This document shows positions 18,531 through 25,398 of a DNA stretch of 64,000 bases, in pieces. Source of the stretch: Leifsonia psychrotolerans. GTDB taxonomy: Bacteria > Actinomycetota > Actinomycetes > Actinomycetales > Microbacteriaceae. The position numbers and the translations under genes are program-made. The stretch lies in the NCBI RefSeq assembly GCF_013410665.1, contig NZ_JACCFM010000001.1, positions 930,001-994,000 of the forward strand. Direction: 5' to 3'. The notes beneath the pieces were generated by a model that saw only the letters and a program-made list of their open reading frames with translations, made no database searches and had not been told where the DNA came from. Numbering within the stretch: the first letter of the stretch is position 1; the number at the start of each line of letters is the position of its first letter.

Positions 18531-18995
18531 ATGGTTCTGACAGATTCTGAACAATTGGCCTTCGCCGTGGCCGAAGCGCGTACTGGCCGTGCCGAGGGAG
18601 GCATTCCGATTGGGGCGGCGTTGATCGTTGATGGCGCGGTGCTCGCCGTGGGGCGCAATCGGCGGGTGCAACAGGCCAGCGCGATTCGGCACGGTGAAAC
18701 GGACTGCCTCGAGAACGCCGGGCGGCTGCCGGCCAGCGTGTATGCGCGCGCCACGATGGTCACGACGCTGTCGCCGTGTGACATGTGCACGGGCGCCATT
18801 CTGCTCTACAAGATTCCACGGGTCATCATTGGGGAGAACACGACGTTCTCCGGCGGCGAGGATTACCTGCGTTCGCGCGGGGTTGACGTCGTGGTTCTCG
18901 ACGACGCGGACTGTGTGCAACTGATGAGTGACTTCATTCGGGAGGAACCGGTGCTCTGGAACGAGGACATCGGCGAGGAGGGGGCGGCGGCCTAG
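18531..18995 (+). CDS. Cytosine deaminase, fungal (FCY1) type
   Basis: A 154-aa enzyme of the cytidine deaminase-like fold that hydrolyses cytosine to uracil and ammonia. Zinc ligands are H54 (HGETDCLENAG), C83 and C86 (TLSPCDMCTGAI), with E56 as the proton shuttle. The following IGENTTFSGGEDYL and VVVLDD segments closely follow the yeast enzyme, whose length (158 aa) is also similar; E. coli CodA is an unrelated amidohydrolase. It lies 75 bases behind the ABC permeases and is likely co-transcribed, so the operon appears to import and deaminate a pyrimidine base or derivative. Guanine or another amino-base substrate cannot be excluded. Confidence 0.88.
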   Translation: MVLTDSEQLAFAVAEARTGRAEGGIPIGAALIVDGAVLAVGRNRRVQQASAIRHGETDCLENAGRLPASVYARATMVTTLSPCDMCTGAILLYKIPRVIIGENTTFSGGEDYLRSRGVDVVVLDDADCVQLMSDFIREEPVLWNEDIGEEGAAA

Positions 18996-19609
18996 CTAAT
19001 CTCGGCGTGCGCAGCCCGGTTGGCGCGCAGCCCGTCGAAGAGAGCGCGAAGACCGAGTTCGAAGGCTGCCTCGGCGCTGGACGTCTGGGCATGAGCCGGG
19101 TCGAGCGCGCGGTGCAACGTCGCGAGATCGGGTGGGACGACATCCGCTGAGAGGAATGAATCCGGCGCGATGATGTCCAGCGCCGAGCCGAGCACAAGTG
19201 CCTCCACGGTGCGCATCACCGCAACGGCTTCGCCATCCGCCCAACCGCTCTCGATGAGCGCTGAGATGACGACGTCGTACATGCGCAGCGTCGACAGATC
19301 CGTGATTGGCGTCGTCGCCAGCAAACGGATGGTGTTGGGCCGCGCCGCGAAGGCTGCAAGATACGAGCGCGCCCAGGCAACCAGGGCGTCGTCCCACGGC
19401 TCGGTCGCGAAGCTCGACGTATCGATGTCCTCGACGATGAGAGCACGCATGCGCTCGATGAGGTCGTCTTTACCGGCGATGTGGTTGTAGAGGGACGACG
19501 GCCGGCGGTTCAGCTGTGTGGCGAGTTGCTTCATCGTGAGCGCTTCGCTGCCGAACGTGTCGATCAGGTCGAGTGCCGCCTGCGCGATCTGTCTACTCGT
19601 GAGGTTCAT
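18992..19609 (-). CDS. TetR/AcrR family regulator of the amidohydrolase operon
   Basis: A 205-aa regulator. The N-terminal helix-turn-helix spans about residues 26-45 (MKQLATQLNRRPSSLYNHI), with a TetR_C-like ligand domain after it. Its stop overlaps the convergent cytosine deaminase stop by four bases. It is divergent from the YtcJ-like amidohydrolase, with a 19-bp palindromic operator between them. The start at 19609 was chosen because the family begins just before the first helix; the frame is open to 19753. Confidence 0.88.
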   Translation of the reverse strand: MNLTSRQIAQAALDLIDTFGSEALTMKQLATQLNRRPSSLYNHIAGKDDLIERMRALIVEDIDTSSFATEPWDDALVAWARSYLAAFAARPNTIRLLATTPITDLSTLRMYDVVISALIESGWADGEAVAVMRTVEALVLGSALDIIAPDSFLSADVVPPDLATLHRALDPAHAQTSSAEAAFELGLRALFDGLRANRAAHAEIS

Positions 19610-19672
19610 GGCCGGCCTTCCCGATTTCCGCTTTGCATTTGGAGCTAGAGAACGTACTCTACCGAATACGCA

Positions 19673-19701
19673 TTCAGACGAACGACGTTCGTTCGTATGA
19701 T
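19673..19701 (+). promoter_or_regulatory. Promoter and TetR-type palindromic operator
   Basis: A -35-like TTCAGA (19673-19678) and -10-like TATGAT (19696-19701) are 17 bases apart and point to the amidohydrolase gene. The spacer is almost filled by ACGAACGACGTTCGTTCGT (19678-19696), two perfect 8-base arms around three bases. A repressor bound there would block the polymerase. The adjacent divergent TetR gene is the natural candidate. Confidence 0.65.
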
Positions 19702-19743
19702 TTCTCGTTTTCAGATCAAGCACAACCCAATGGAGGGCACCAC

Positions 19744-21483
19744 GTGAGCGCATCCGGCCGACAGAGGCTCTTTACCAACGGAACCGTCTGGATGGGTGCG
19801 GACGCTCCCGACGAAACTGCGCTGCTCGTGGTGGACGGTCGTATTGCCGCCGTCGGCGCCGCAGCAGAAGACGTCGCGAATGCGTCTGCTGCCTGGGCCG
19901 CCTCGACCGGGAACAGCGCCGCACCGCTGGAGGTCGTCGACCTCGACGGTGGATTCCTGATGCCGTCGTTCGGAGACGGCCACGCGCATCCGCTTCTCGG
20001 CGGTCTCGAAGACTGCGGCCCCGCCGTGCGCGGCTGCTCGAGCATCGCCGAGATCGTCGCCGAAGTGCGCCGCTATGCCGAAGCGAACCCCGACGAGGAG
20101 TGGATCGTGGGAGCCTCCTACGACGGCAGCCTCGCCGAGAACGGCCTCTTCGACGCGCGGTGGCTCGACGAAGCGGTGACAGACCGACCGGTCATGCTGC
20201 GCGCCTGGGATTACCACACGATATGGGTGAATTCGAAAGCCCTCGAACTCGCTGGCATCGACGCGTCGACAGCCGAGCCCGTGCTCGGTGAGATCCCGCG
20301 CAGATCCGATGGCAGTCCGCTCGGCACTCTGCGCGAATGGGGCGCGGTCGACCTCGTCACGGCCGTCAGCCCTGAGCACAGTCTCGAGGACCGCGTCGAC
20401 GCGCTCCGTCGTGCCACGGCCCACTTCGCCAGCCTCGGCGTCACCTGGGTGCAAGACGCCTGGGTTGAGCCGGCGGATGTCGACACCTACCTCGCCGCCG
20501 CCGCATCCGGTGCTCTGTCCACTCGCATCAACCTTGCGCTGCTCGCCGATCCTCGGCACTTTCCGAACACGCTCCCGGCGATGGTCGCGGCCCGACGTCG
20601 GGTCGAAGAACTCGGCCACCCGCTGCTCACGGCGCACAGCGTCAAATTCTTCGCCGACGGCGTCGTCGAGAACGAAACCGGCGCCCTGTTGGAGCCCTAT
20701 TGCACGGGCTTGCATGACCACGGAATGCTGGTCTGGACGCCGGAACAGCTGGCCGAAGCGGTCATAGCCGTCGATGCGGCTGGCTTCCAAACCCATATCC
20801 ACGCCATCGGCGATGCCGCCGTGCGCTGTGCTCTCGACGCCATCGAACGCGCCGATAGCGTCAACGGTTCGTCTGATCGCCGTGCCGTGATCGCCCACGT
20901 GCAATTGGCCGCCGTCGACGACCTCGAACGGTTCGCGAAGCTCGGTGTCATCGCCACCATGCAGCCCCTCTGGGCGCAACTCGACGACCTGATGACCAAG
21001 CTCACCCTGCCGCGCCTTGGCCCGGAGCGCAGCGTGCGCCAGTACGCCATGAAGACACTCAGCGGTCTCGGCGCCCCGCTGGCGTTCGGCTCTGATTGGC
21101 CCGTCTCGTCGGCCGATCCTTTGGCGGGCATTGCTGTCGCCGTGCAGCGCACCAACGACGCCGGTGAGCCCGCTGGCGGTTGGGTCCCGCAGGAGAGGCT
21201 GAGCCGTGAAGCCGCCCTCGCCGCGTACTCGAGCGGAGTCGCCTACCAGGCGTTCGCCGACCGCGTTCGCCCGGAGAGCGCGACGGGTTCCGCAGATTTC
21301 GCTGCGTCGTCGGATGGGCCCGGAATCTCTTCGGCTGCCGCGTGGGGCCGCATTGAGGTGGGCGCGAGTGCCGACCTGGTCTGGCTTGAGAGCGACCCGC
21401 GCACCAGCGCCGCATCCGAATTGTCGGCTGCGAGCATCCGTTCCACCTATCTCGCCGGTACACCGACGTATCGCGCGAGCTGA
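19744..21483 (+). CDS. YtcJ-like amidohydrolase (amidohydrolase 3 family)
   Basis: A 579-aa metal-dependent hydrolase. The HxH metal motif is at H80/H82 (GDGHAHPL). A Lys-containing strand (SVKFFADGVVENETG), an HIHAIGDAA motif, an AHVQ motif and the C-terminal FGSDWPV aspartate complete the amidohydrolase set. Related proteins act on N-acyl or amide compounds, but substrates are mostly unknown. A GTG at 19744 with GGAGG upstream is used as start. It lies 16 bases ahead of an APC-type transporter, so the pair probably takes up and hydrolyses the same compound under TetR control. Confidence 0.87.
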   Translation: MSASGRQRLFTNGTVWMGADAPDETALLVVDGRIAAVGAAAEDVANASAAWAASTGNSAAPLEVVDLDGGFLMPSFGDGHAHPLLGGLEDCGPAVRGCSSIAEIVAEVRRYAEANPDEEWIVGASYDGSLAENGLFDARWLDEAVTDRPVMLRAWDYHTIWVNSKALELAGIDASTAEPVLGEIPRRSDGSPLGTLREWGAVDLVTAVSPEHSLEDRVDALRRATAHFASLGVTWVQDAWVEPADVDTYLAAAASGALSTRINLALLADPRHFPNTLPAMVAARRRVEELGHPLLTAHSVKFFADGVVENETGALLEPYCTGLHDHGMLVWTPEQLAEAVIAVDAAGFQTHIHAIGDAAVRCALDAIERADSVNGSSDRRAVIAHVQLAAVDDLERFAKLGVIATMQPLWAQLDDLMTKLTLPRLGPERSVRQYAMKTLSGLGAPLAFGSDWPVSSADPLAGIAVAVQRTNDAGEPAGGWVPQERLSREAALAAYSSGVAYQAFADRVRPESATGSADFAASSDGPGISSAAAWGRIEVGASADLVWLESDPRTSAASELSAASIRSTYLAGTPTYRAS

Positions 21484-21499
21484 GAAAGGATCCACACCT

Positions 21500-22876
21500 A
21501 TGAGCTCCTCCTCCGCTGAACCGCTCACCGCCACACCGCCCGGCACGGCAGCAGGGGAGGGCCACCTGCGTCGTGTTCTGGGCGTGCCCTCACTCGTGCT
21601 GTTCGGCCTGGTCTACATGGTGCCGCTGACGATCTTCACGACCTATGGTCTCGTCACCCAGATCACCGGGGGACGTCTGCCGCTGGCCTACCTCGTCACC
21701 CTGGTGGCGATGGTGTTCACCGCGCGCTCCTACGGGCTGATGTCGAAGGCGTTCCCGTTTGCGGGATCCGCCTACACCTACACTCAGCGCAGTTTCGGTC
21801 CCGGTATCGGCTTCCTGGCCGGTTGGGCGCTTCTGCTCGACTACCTATTCCTGCCGATGATCAACTACCTCGTCATCGGTATCTACCTGAACGCAGCCTT
21901 TCCCGCGATGCCCGCGTGGACGTTTGTTCTCGCGACCATCATCCTGGTGACAGTGTTGAACATCGTCGGCATTGTGTCGGTAGCACGCGCCAACATTCTG
22001 ATCATCGCCGTGCAAACGATCTTCATCGTGGTCTTCGTGGCCATGGCCATCGGCGTGATCGGTGGCGCGGGGGCGGTCGACCCGCTTGCACCATTCACTG
22101 GAACCGGTGAGAACGGCGGGTTCCTGCCCATCGCCGCTGGCGCCGCGGTGCTCTGCCTCTCGTTCCTCGGCTTTGACTCAGTTTCGACACTTGCCGAAGA
22201 GACCCGCGATCCGCGCAAGAACCTGCCCAAGGCAATCATGATCGTCACGATCCTGGCCGGGGTGATCTTCGTCGGGCTTGCCTACATCGGCCACCTGGTG
22301 CTGCCGTCGCACCTCTTCACGGATGTCGACTCCGCAGCCCTCGACGTGATGGCCAAGGCCGGGGGAAGCTTCCTTGTCACGTTCTTCACCGCGGCCTACG
22401 TGGCCGGCGCCGCGGGTTCGGCGCTGGCCTCACAGGCATCCGTCTCCCGCATTCTCTTTGCGATGGGACGCGACGGGGTGCTGCCGAAGCGATTCTTCGG
22501 CAAGATCAATGTGCGCTTTGGTACGCCGGTATTGGCGATTCTCGCGGTGTCAGCCGTGTCGTTGATCGCGCTCGTGATTGATCTCGGCTTGCTCGCCGAG
22601 ATGATTAGTTTCGGCGCCTTGATCGCGTTCTCGGCCGTCAACCTGTCGGTGATCAAGCACTACTTCATCGGGCAGCATCTGCGTGGCCGTCGCCACCTGT
22701 TCAGCTATCTTTTCGTACCCGCGATCGGCTTCGCGCTCACGATTTGGTTGTGGACCAGCCTCTCGCCGCGCACGCTGCTGGTGGGGCTGATCTGGCTCGG
22801 GGTCGGGCTGGCCTACCTGGCTTGGATCACCCGAGGGTTCCGCCGCCCAGTTCCGATGCTCGATCTGAAGGAGTAG
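21500..22876 (+). CDS. APC superfamily amino acid/amine permease
   Basis: A 458-aa membrane protein with about twelve segments. Family motifs include FPFAGSAYTYTQRSFG in segment 3 and LSFLGFDSVSTLAEETRDPRKNLPKAI after segment 6 (the substrate-site helix and following loop). It imports an amino acid, amine or similar compound. The start ATG at 21500 has AAAGGA ten bases upstream, directly behind the amidohydrolase stop. It is followed by a hairpin terminator. Confidence 0.88.
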   Translation: MSSSSAEPLTATPPGTAAGEGHLRRVLGVPSLVLFGLVYMVPLTIFTTYGLVTQITGGRLPLAYLVTLVAMVFTARSYGLMSKAFPFAGSAYTYTQRSFGPGIGFLAGWALLLDYLFLPMINYLVIGIYLNAAFPAMPAWTFVLATIILVTVLNIVGIVSVARANILIIAVQTIFIVVFVAMAIGVIGGAGAVDPLAPFTGTGENGGFLPIAAGAAVLCLSFLGFDSVSTLAEETRDPRKNLPKAIMIVTILAGVIFVGLAYIGHLVLPSHLFTDVDSAALDVMAKAGGSFLVTFFTAAYVAGAAGSALASQASVSRILFAMGRDGVLPKRFFGKINVRFGTPVLAILAVSAVSLIALVIDLGLLAEMISFGALIAFSAVNLSVIKHYFIGQHLRGRRHLFSYLFVPAIGFALTIWLWTSLSPRTLLVGLIWLGVGLAYLAWITRGFRRPVPMLDLKE

Positions 22877-22879
22877 AGC

Positions 22880-22918
22880 AGTTCGCGAGGCCTCGCCATT
22901 GGGGAGGCCTCACGAGCT
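22880..22918 (+). terminator. Hairpin terminator after the permease
   Basis: Arms 22880-22894 and 22904-22918 form a 15-bp stem with two non-Watson-Crick positions around a nine-base loop, starting four bases after the permease stop. The position and the lack of a downstream gene on the same transcript support a terminator. Confidence 0.55.
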
Positions 22919-22926
22919 GTGGATAA
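22918..22926 (-). promoter_or_regulatory. Perfect DnaA-box match
   Basis: TGTGGATAA is the reverse complement of TTATCCACA, the consensus DnaA box. It stands alone between the terminator and the lipoprotein gene. A second copy is at 25340-25348. About one match could occur by chance in a window this size, so function is uncertain. Confidence 0.3.
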
Positions 22927-22965
22927 ATCGTGCGAGTCGGCGCCGATCTGCCCTACGGTGTCGGC

Positions 22966-23556
22966 ATGAGCATGATGACTCATCGTTGCCGTACGTGGCC
23001 CGCCGATCGAGCGATGCCTGCGCTCGCGGTGTGCGCTGTCGCGGCAGTGACCTCGGTTCTTCTTCTCGCCGGATGCACGTCGATGCCGGTGTCGCCACCG
23101 ACCCCTGCTCCTTCGACGCACGAGCCGGTTTTCGCGTCAAACGCGGAAGCGCTGGCAGCGGCGACGGCTGCGTATGCGCAGTATCAGGCTCTCTCAAGTC
23201 TTATTGGGCAAGAAGGTGGTCTTGATCCGGACCGCATGGCTCGCGTTGCTGTCGGACAGGCATTGGATGCAGAAATTGAGTCAATGCGTTCATTGTCAAA
23301 GTCCGGACTTCGAGGCCACGGACAGCTTGCATTCGATTCGCTGGTAATTCAAAGCGCCAATCTTGACGATGGATCATTGGTTGTCTATCTATGCCTCGAC
23401 GTGTCCCAGACCGATGTAGTTGATTCTGACGAAGTCTCCGTGGTTCCGCCGGATCGCGAAGTTAGATACCCACTTGAGGTCAGTTTTGTCAGCGGCGCTA
23501 AGCGTGTCTTGCTAGTCGAAAGGTCAGAGTCGTGGAGTGGCGAAGATTTCTGCTGA
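22966..23556 (+). CDS. Putative secreted lipoprotein
   Basis: A 196-aa protein with a signal peptide and lipobox LLAGC (about residues 34-38), then a Pro/Thr linker and a region containing ALAAATAAYAQYQAL, a motif common in small Microbacteriaceae lipoproteins. The C-terminal half ends with a VSQTDVVDSD segment. Bases 23200-23520 look clearly poorer in GC than the surroundings, and codons ending in A or T are frequent. No ribosome-binding site is obvious before the ATG cluster at 22966. Its 3' end overlaps the next gene by 25 bases, so the two are probably produced together. Function is unknown. Confidence 0.75.
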   Translation: MSMMTHRCRTWPADRAMPALAVCAVAAVTSVLLLAGCTSMPVSPPTPAPSTHEPVFASNAEALAAATAAYAQYQALSSLIGQEGGLDPDRMARVAVGQALDAEIESMRSLSKSGLRGHGQLAFDSLVIQSANLDDGSLVVYLCLDVSQTDVVDSDEVSVVPPDREVRYPLEVSFVSGAKRVLLVERSESWSGEDFC

Positions 23557-24365
23557 TGACGACTGCGTTATCTCTCGTCTACGGGAGTTTGGCAGGTTCA
23601 CCGGTGTATGCGTTAGTCCGAAGTGGGGCGTGCGTCGGATGGGACGCCGCGACAAGCACATGCCCTCCGTCTGTCGGCGGGAAGGTCGATGATGACGGGG
23701 GTGGTGTCACGGTGGGCGGCGGGTATGACACTGGCGGGGGCGGGTCTGGTGAGGGGGAGCCGGGCGCGGGCGCTGACGGTGGAGGTGCGGCGCCGGGTAT
23801 GGATGTTAATGACCCGCTCTATTTCACGCGTGACACGTTTGGATCGGAGTGCCCGGTGGGGGCGCCGTGTGATCCGGGCCTGGTGGTGCGGGTGGGTGAT
23901 CTGGTGAATATTCCGGCGGGGACGCCGACAAGTGGCATGGAGCCGAATGGGTGGGCGATCGTGGGGCTGCCGGCGAATTTCTATTCGCGGGCGGAGGCGC
24001 ATGTGCGTAGTGGTGTTCTGTTGGGGTATCTGGCGGAGGTGCGCTTTACTCCGCTGGGCTTCGGTTGGGCGTATGGTGACGGTTCGCACGGTCGAACGGG
24101 CACGGGTGGTGCGTCGTGGGCTGCGCAGGGGCGTGCGGAGTTTGATGAGACGGCCACGAGCCATGTTTATGGCGAGTCCGGGTCGTTCGTGGTCACGCCG
24201 CGGGCGCTTTACACGGCCGAGTTTCGGTTCAACAGTGGGGCGTGGCGCACGGTCGCCGGCACGGTGTCGGTTGCGGGTCCCGCGTTCACGGTGGTGGTTG
24301 GCCAGGCCAAGACATTGCTTGTGGGTTCGGATTGTCGCGGCAAACCCCAGGCCCCCGGCTGCTGA
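23532..24365 (+). CDS. Secreted PKD-like domain protein
   Basis: A 277-aa exported protein. The GTG start at 23532 gives MEWRRFLLMTTALSLVYG, a good signal peptide ending near SPVYA; an ATG at 23556 inside it is the alternative. A Gly-rich linker (about residues 48-85) precedes a PKD-like fold: FGWAYGDGS and HVYGESGSFVV are the usual strand motifs. The cysteines at the C-terminus (GSDCRG, QAPGC) may form a disulfide. It overlaps the lipoprotein gene, and such lipoprotein/PKD pairs recur in Microbacteriaceae. A surface role is inferred; the ligand is unknown. Confidence 0.72.
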   Translation: MEWRRFLLMTTALSLVYGSLAGSPVYALVRSGACVGWDAATSTCPPSVGGKVDDDGGGVTVGGGYDTGGGGSGEGEPGAGADGGGAAPGMDVNDPLYFTRDTFGSECPVGAPCDPGLVVRVGDLVNIPAGTPTSGMEPNGWAIVGLPANFYSRAEAHVRSGVLLGYLAEVRFTPLGFGWAYGDGSHGRTGTGGASWAAQGRAEFDETATSHVYGESGSFVVTPRALYTAEFRFNSGAWRTVAGTVSVAGPAFTVVVGQAKTLLVGSDCRGKPQAPGC

Positions 24366-24380
24366 ACCGTTCGATACGAG

Positions 24381-24707
24381 TCAGCCGATCAGCGTGAGCA
24401 TGAGTCTCGAATCTTCGAGAGCCTCAACTTCATGCGGCAGCGATGCTTCCAGGCGCAGGATGGCACCGGGGGCGAGCGTGGTGAGCTGCCCCGCTGCGGT
24501 CACGTTCAGGCATCCGTCGAGAGCCTGCAAGATCAATGTCTTGGGGGCACGGTGTTCTTTCATCACATGACCGGCCTCGAAGGAAAGAACGACGACGCGC
24601 ACGTCCGGTGAAGTGAGCACCGTGCTGTGGCCGAGCCTGCCCGGAGTAACGGGAGAGCTCTCGAGCAGATCGCTGACAAAGACGAGTGGGACGGCATAGT
24701 GTTCCAT
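24381..24707 (-). CDS. Small cupin-domain protein
   Basis: A 108-aa single-domain cupin. The first motif includes H47 and H52 (FEAGHVMKEHRAPKTL) and the second includes H92 (LEASLPHEVEAL), possible metal ligands. Proteins like this act as small oxygenases, isomerases or sensors, and none can be chosen here. It converges on the PKD-like gene, 15 bases apart, and starts next to the inverted-repeat region. Confidence 0.75.
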   Translation of the reverse strand: MEHYAVPLVFVSDLLESSPVTPGRLGHSTVLTSPDVRVVVLSFEAGHVMKEHRAPKTLILQALDGCLNVTAAGQLTTLAPGAILRLEASLPHEVEALEDSRLMLTLIG

Positions 24708-24838
24708 ACCCTCACGTTAGCCCGTTGTTGATCGAGCCCGCCCCGACCCGCAGACCTGCGCGCGAGCCCGCACCCAGCCCGACCCGCAGGCCTGCGCGCG
24801 AGCCCGCACCCACCCCGCTGATCGCACCCACCCCGCTG

Positions 24839-25304
24839 ATCGAGCTCGTCGAGATTAACGCCCGAGGGCTCGACAGGCTCGACCCACGGTTCGGCGCTCG
24901 ACCCGCACCCATCCGCTGATCGAGCCTGTCGAGATCCCGTAAGCCAACCTCAAGACTCGCGGGCGGGGTCTCGACAAGCTCGACCGGCGGTCGGTAGACG
25001 ACCCCTTCCTTTGACCGCTCCTCCCACGCCGCTGATCGAGCGTGTCGAGATCCCGAAAGTCACCCTCGAGGCCGGGGGTCGGGGTCTCGACACGCTCGAC
25101 CCACGTATCGGTAATCGGTCCCGCGCCCCTTCCGTTGATCGGGCTCGTCGAGATCCTGCGCACCACCCGCGGGACTCGCGGGCGGGGTCTCGACACGGTC
25201 GACCCACGGTTCGGCGTTCGAGCCTGCACCCCTTCCGCTGATCGAGCGTGTCGAGATCCCGTGAGCCACTCTCGAGACCATGGCCGCAGTCTCGACCGGC
25301 TCAA
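24839..25304. repeat. Array of five long inverted-repeat units
   Basis: Five units, each with a left arm like GATCGAGCnTGTCGAGATCC and a right arm like GGTCTCGACAnGCTCGACC separated by 10-50 bases. Left arms begin near 24839, 24918, 25034, 25136 and 25239. Between units the text CCACGGTTCGGC and CACCCCTTCCGCT recurs. In unit 3 the arms pair perfectly over 15 bp (25036-25050 with 25085-25099). The region before (24730-24835) also has two near copies of GACCCGCAGnCCTGCGCGCG. No gene is seen in 24708-25398. Confidence 0.9.
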
Positions 25305-25339
25305 GTTCTCGATCCCTCCACAGAAACAGGTACGAGAAC

Positions 25340-25348
25340 TTATCCACA
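25340..25348 (+). promoter_or_regulatory. Perfect DnaA-box match upstream of the DUF222-HNH gene
   Basis: TTATCCACA occurs in a locally AT-rich stretch 51 bases before the start codon of the HNH gene. It is the second such box in this intergenic neighbourhood. Binding by DnaA is not shown. Confidence 0.3.
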
Positions 25349-25364
25349 TATACTGAGAAAAGCT

Positions 25365-25378
25365 CGTAATCATGTTCG
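25365..25378 (+). promoter_or_regulatory. SOS-box-like sequence
   Basis: CGTAATCATGTTCG matches eight of the ten specified bases of the actinobacterial LexA box CGAAC-N4-GTTCG. It lies 20 bases before the DUF222-HNH start. Several mycobacterial 13E12-family genes are LexA-regulated, so damage induction is plausible here. Confidence 0.35.
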
Positions 25379-25398
25379 TTCTTTGGGAGAATAGAGCT

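Noticed and set aside
19711..21546. A 611-codon minus-strand open frame
   Set aside because: It is the antisense of the amidohydrolase with its intact metal motifs; the minus-strand translation has no recognisable domain.
24839..25304. Possible CRISPR array
   Set aside because: The repeated text forms inverted pairs with unequal distances and diverged copies; there are no uniform spacers and no cas genes.
22918..25348. Replication origin suggested by two perfect DnaA boxes
   Set aside because: Boxes are 2.4 kb apart, alone, with no dnaA, dnaN or rpmH and no AT-rich unwinding region; two matches in 64 kb are close to chance.
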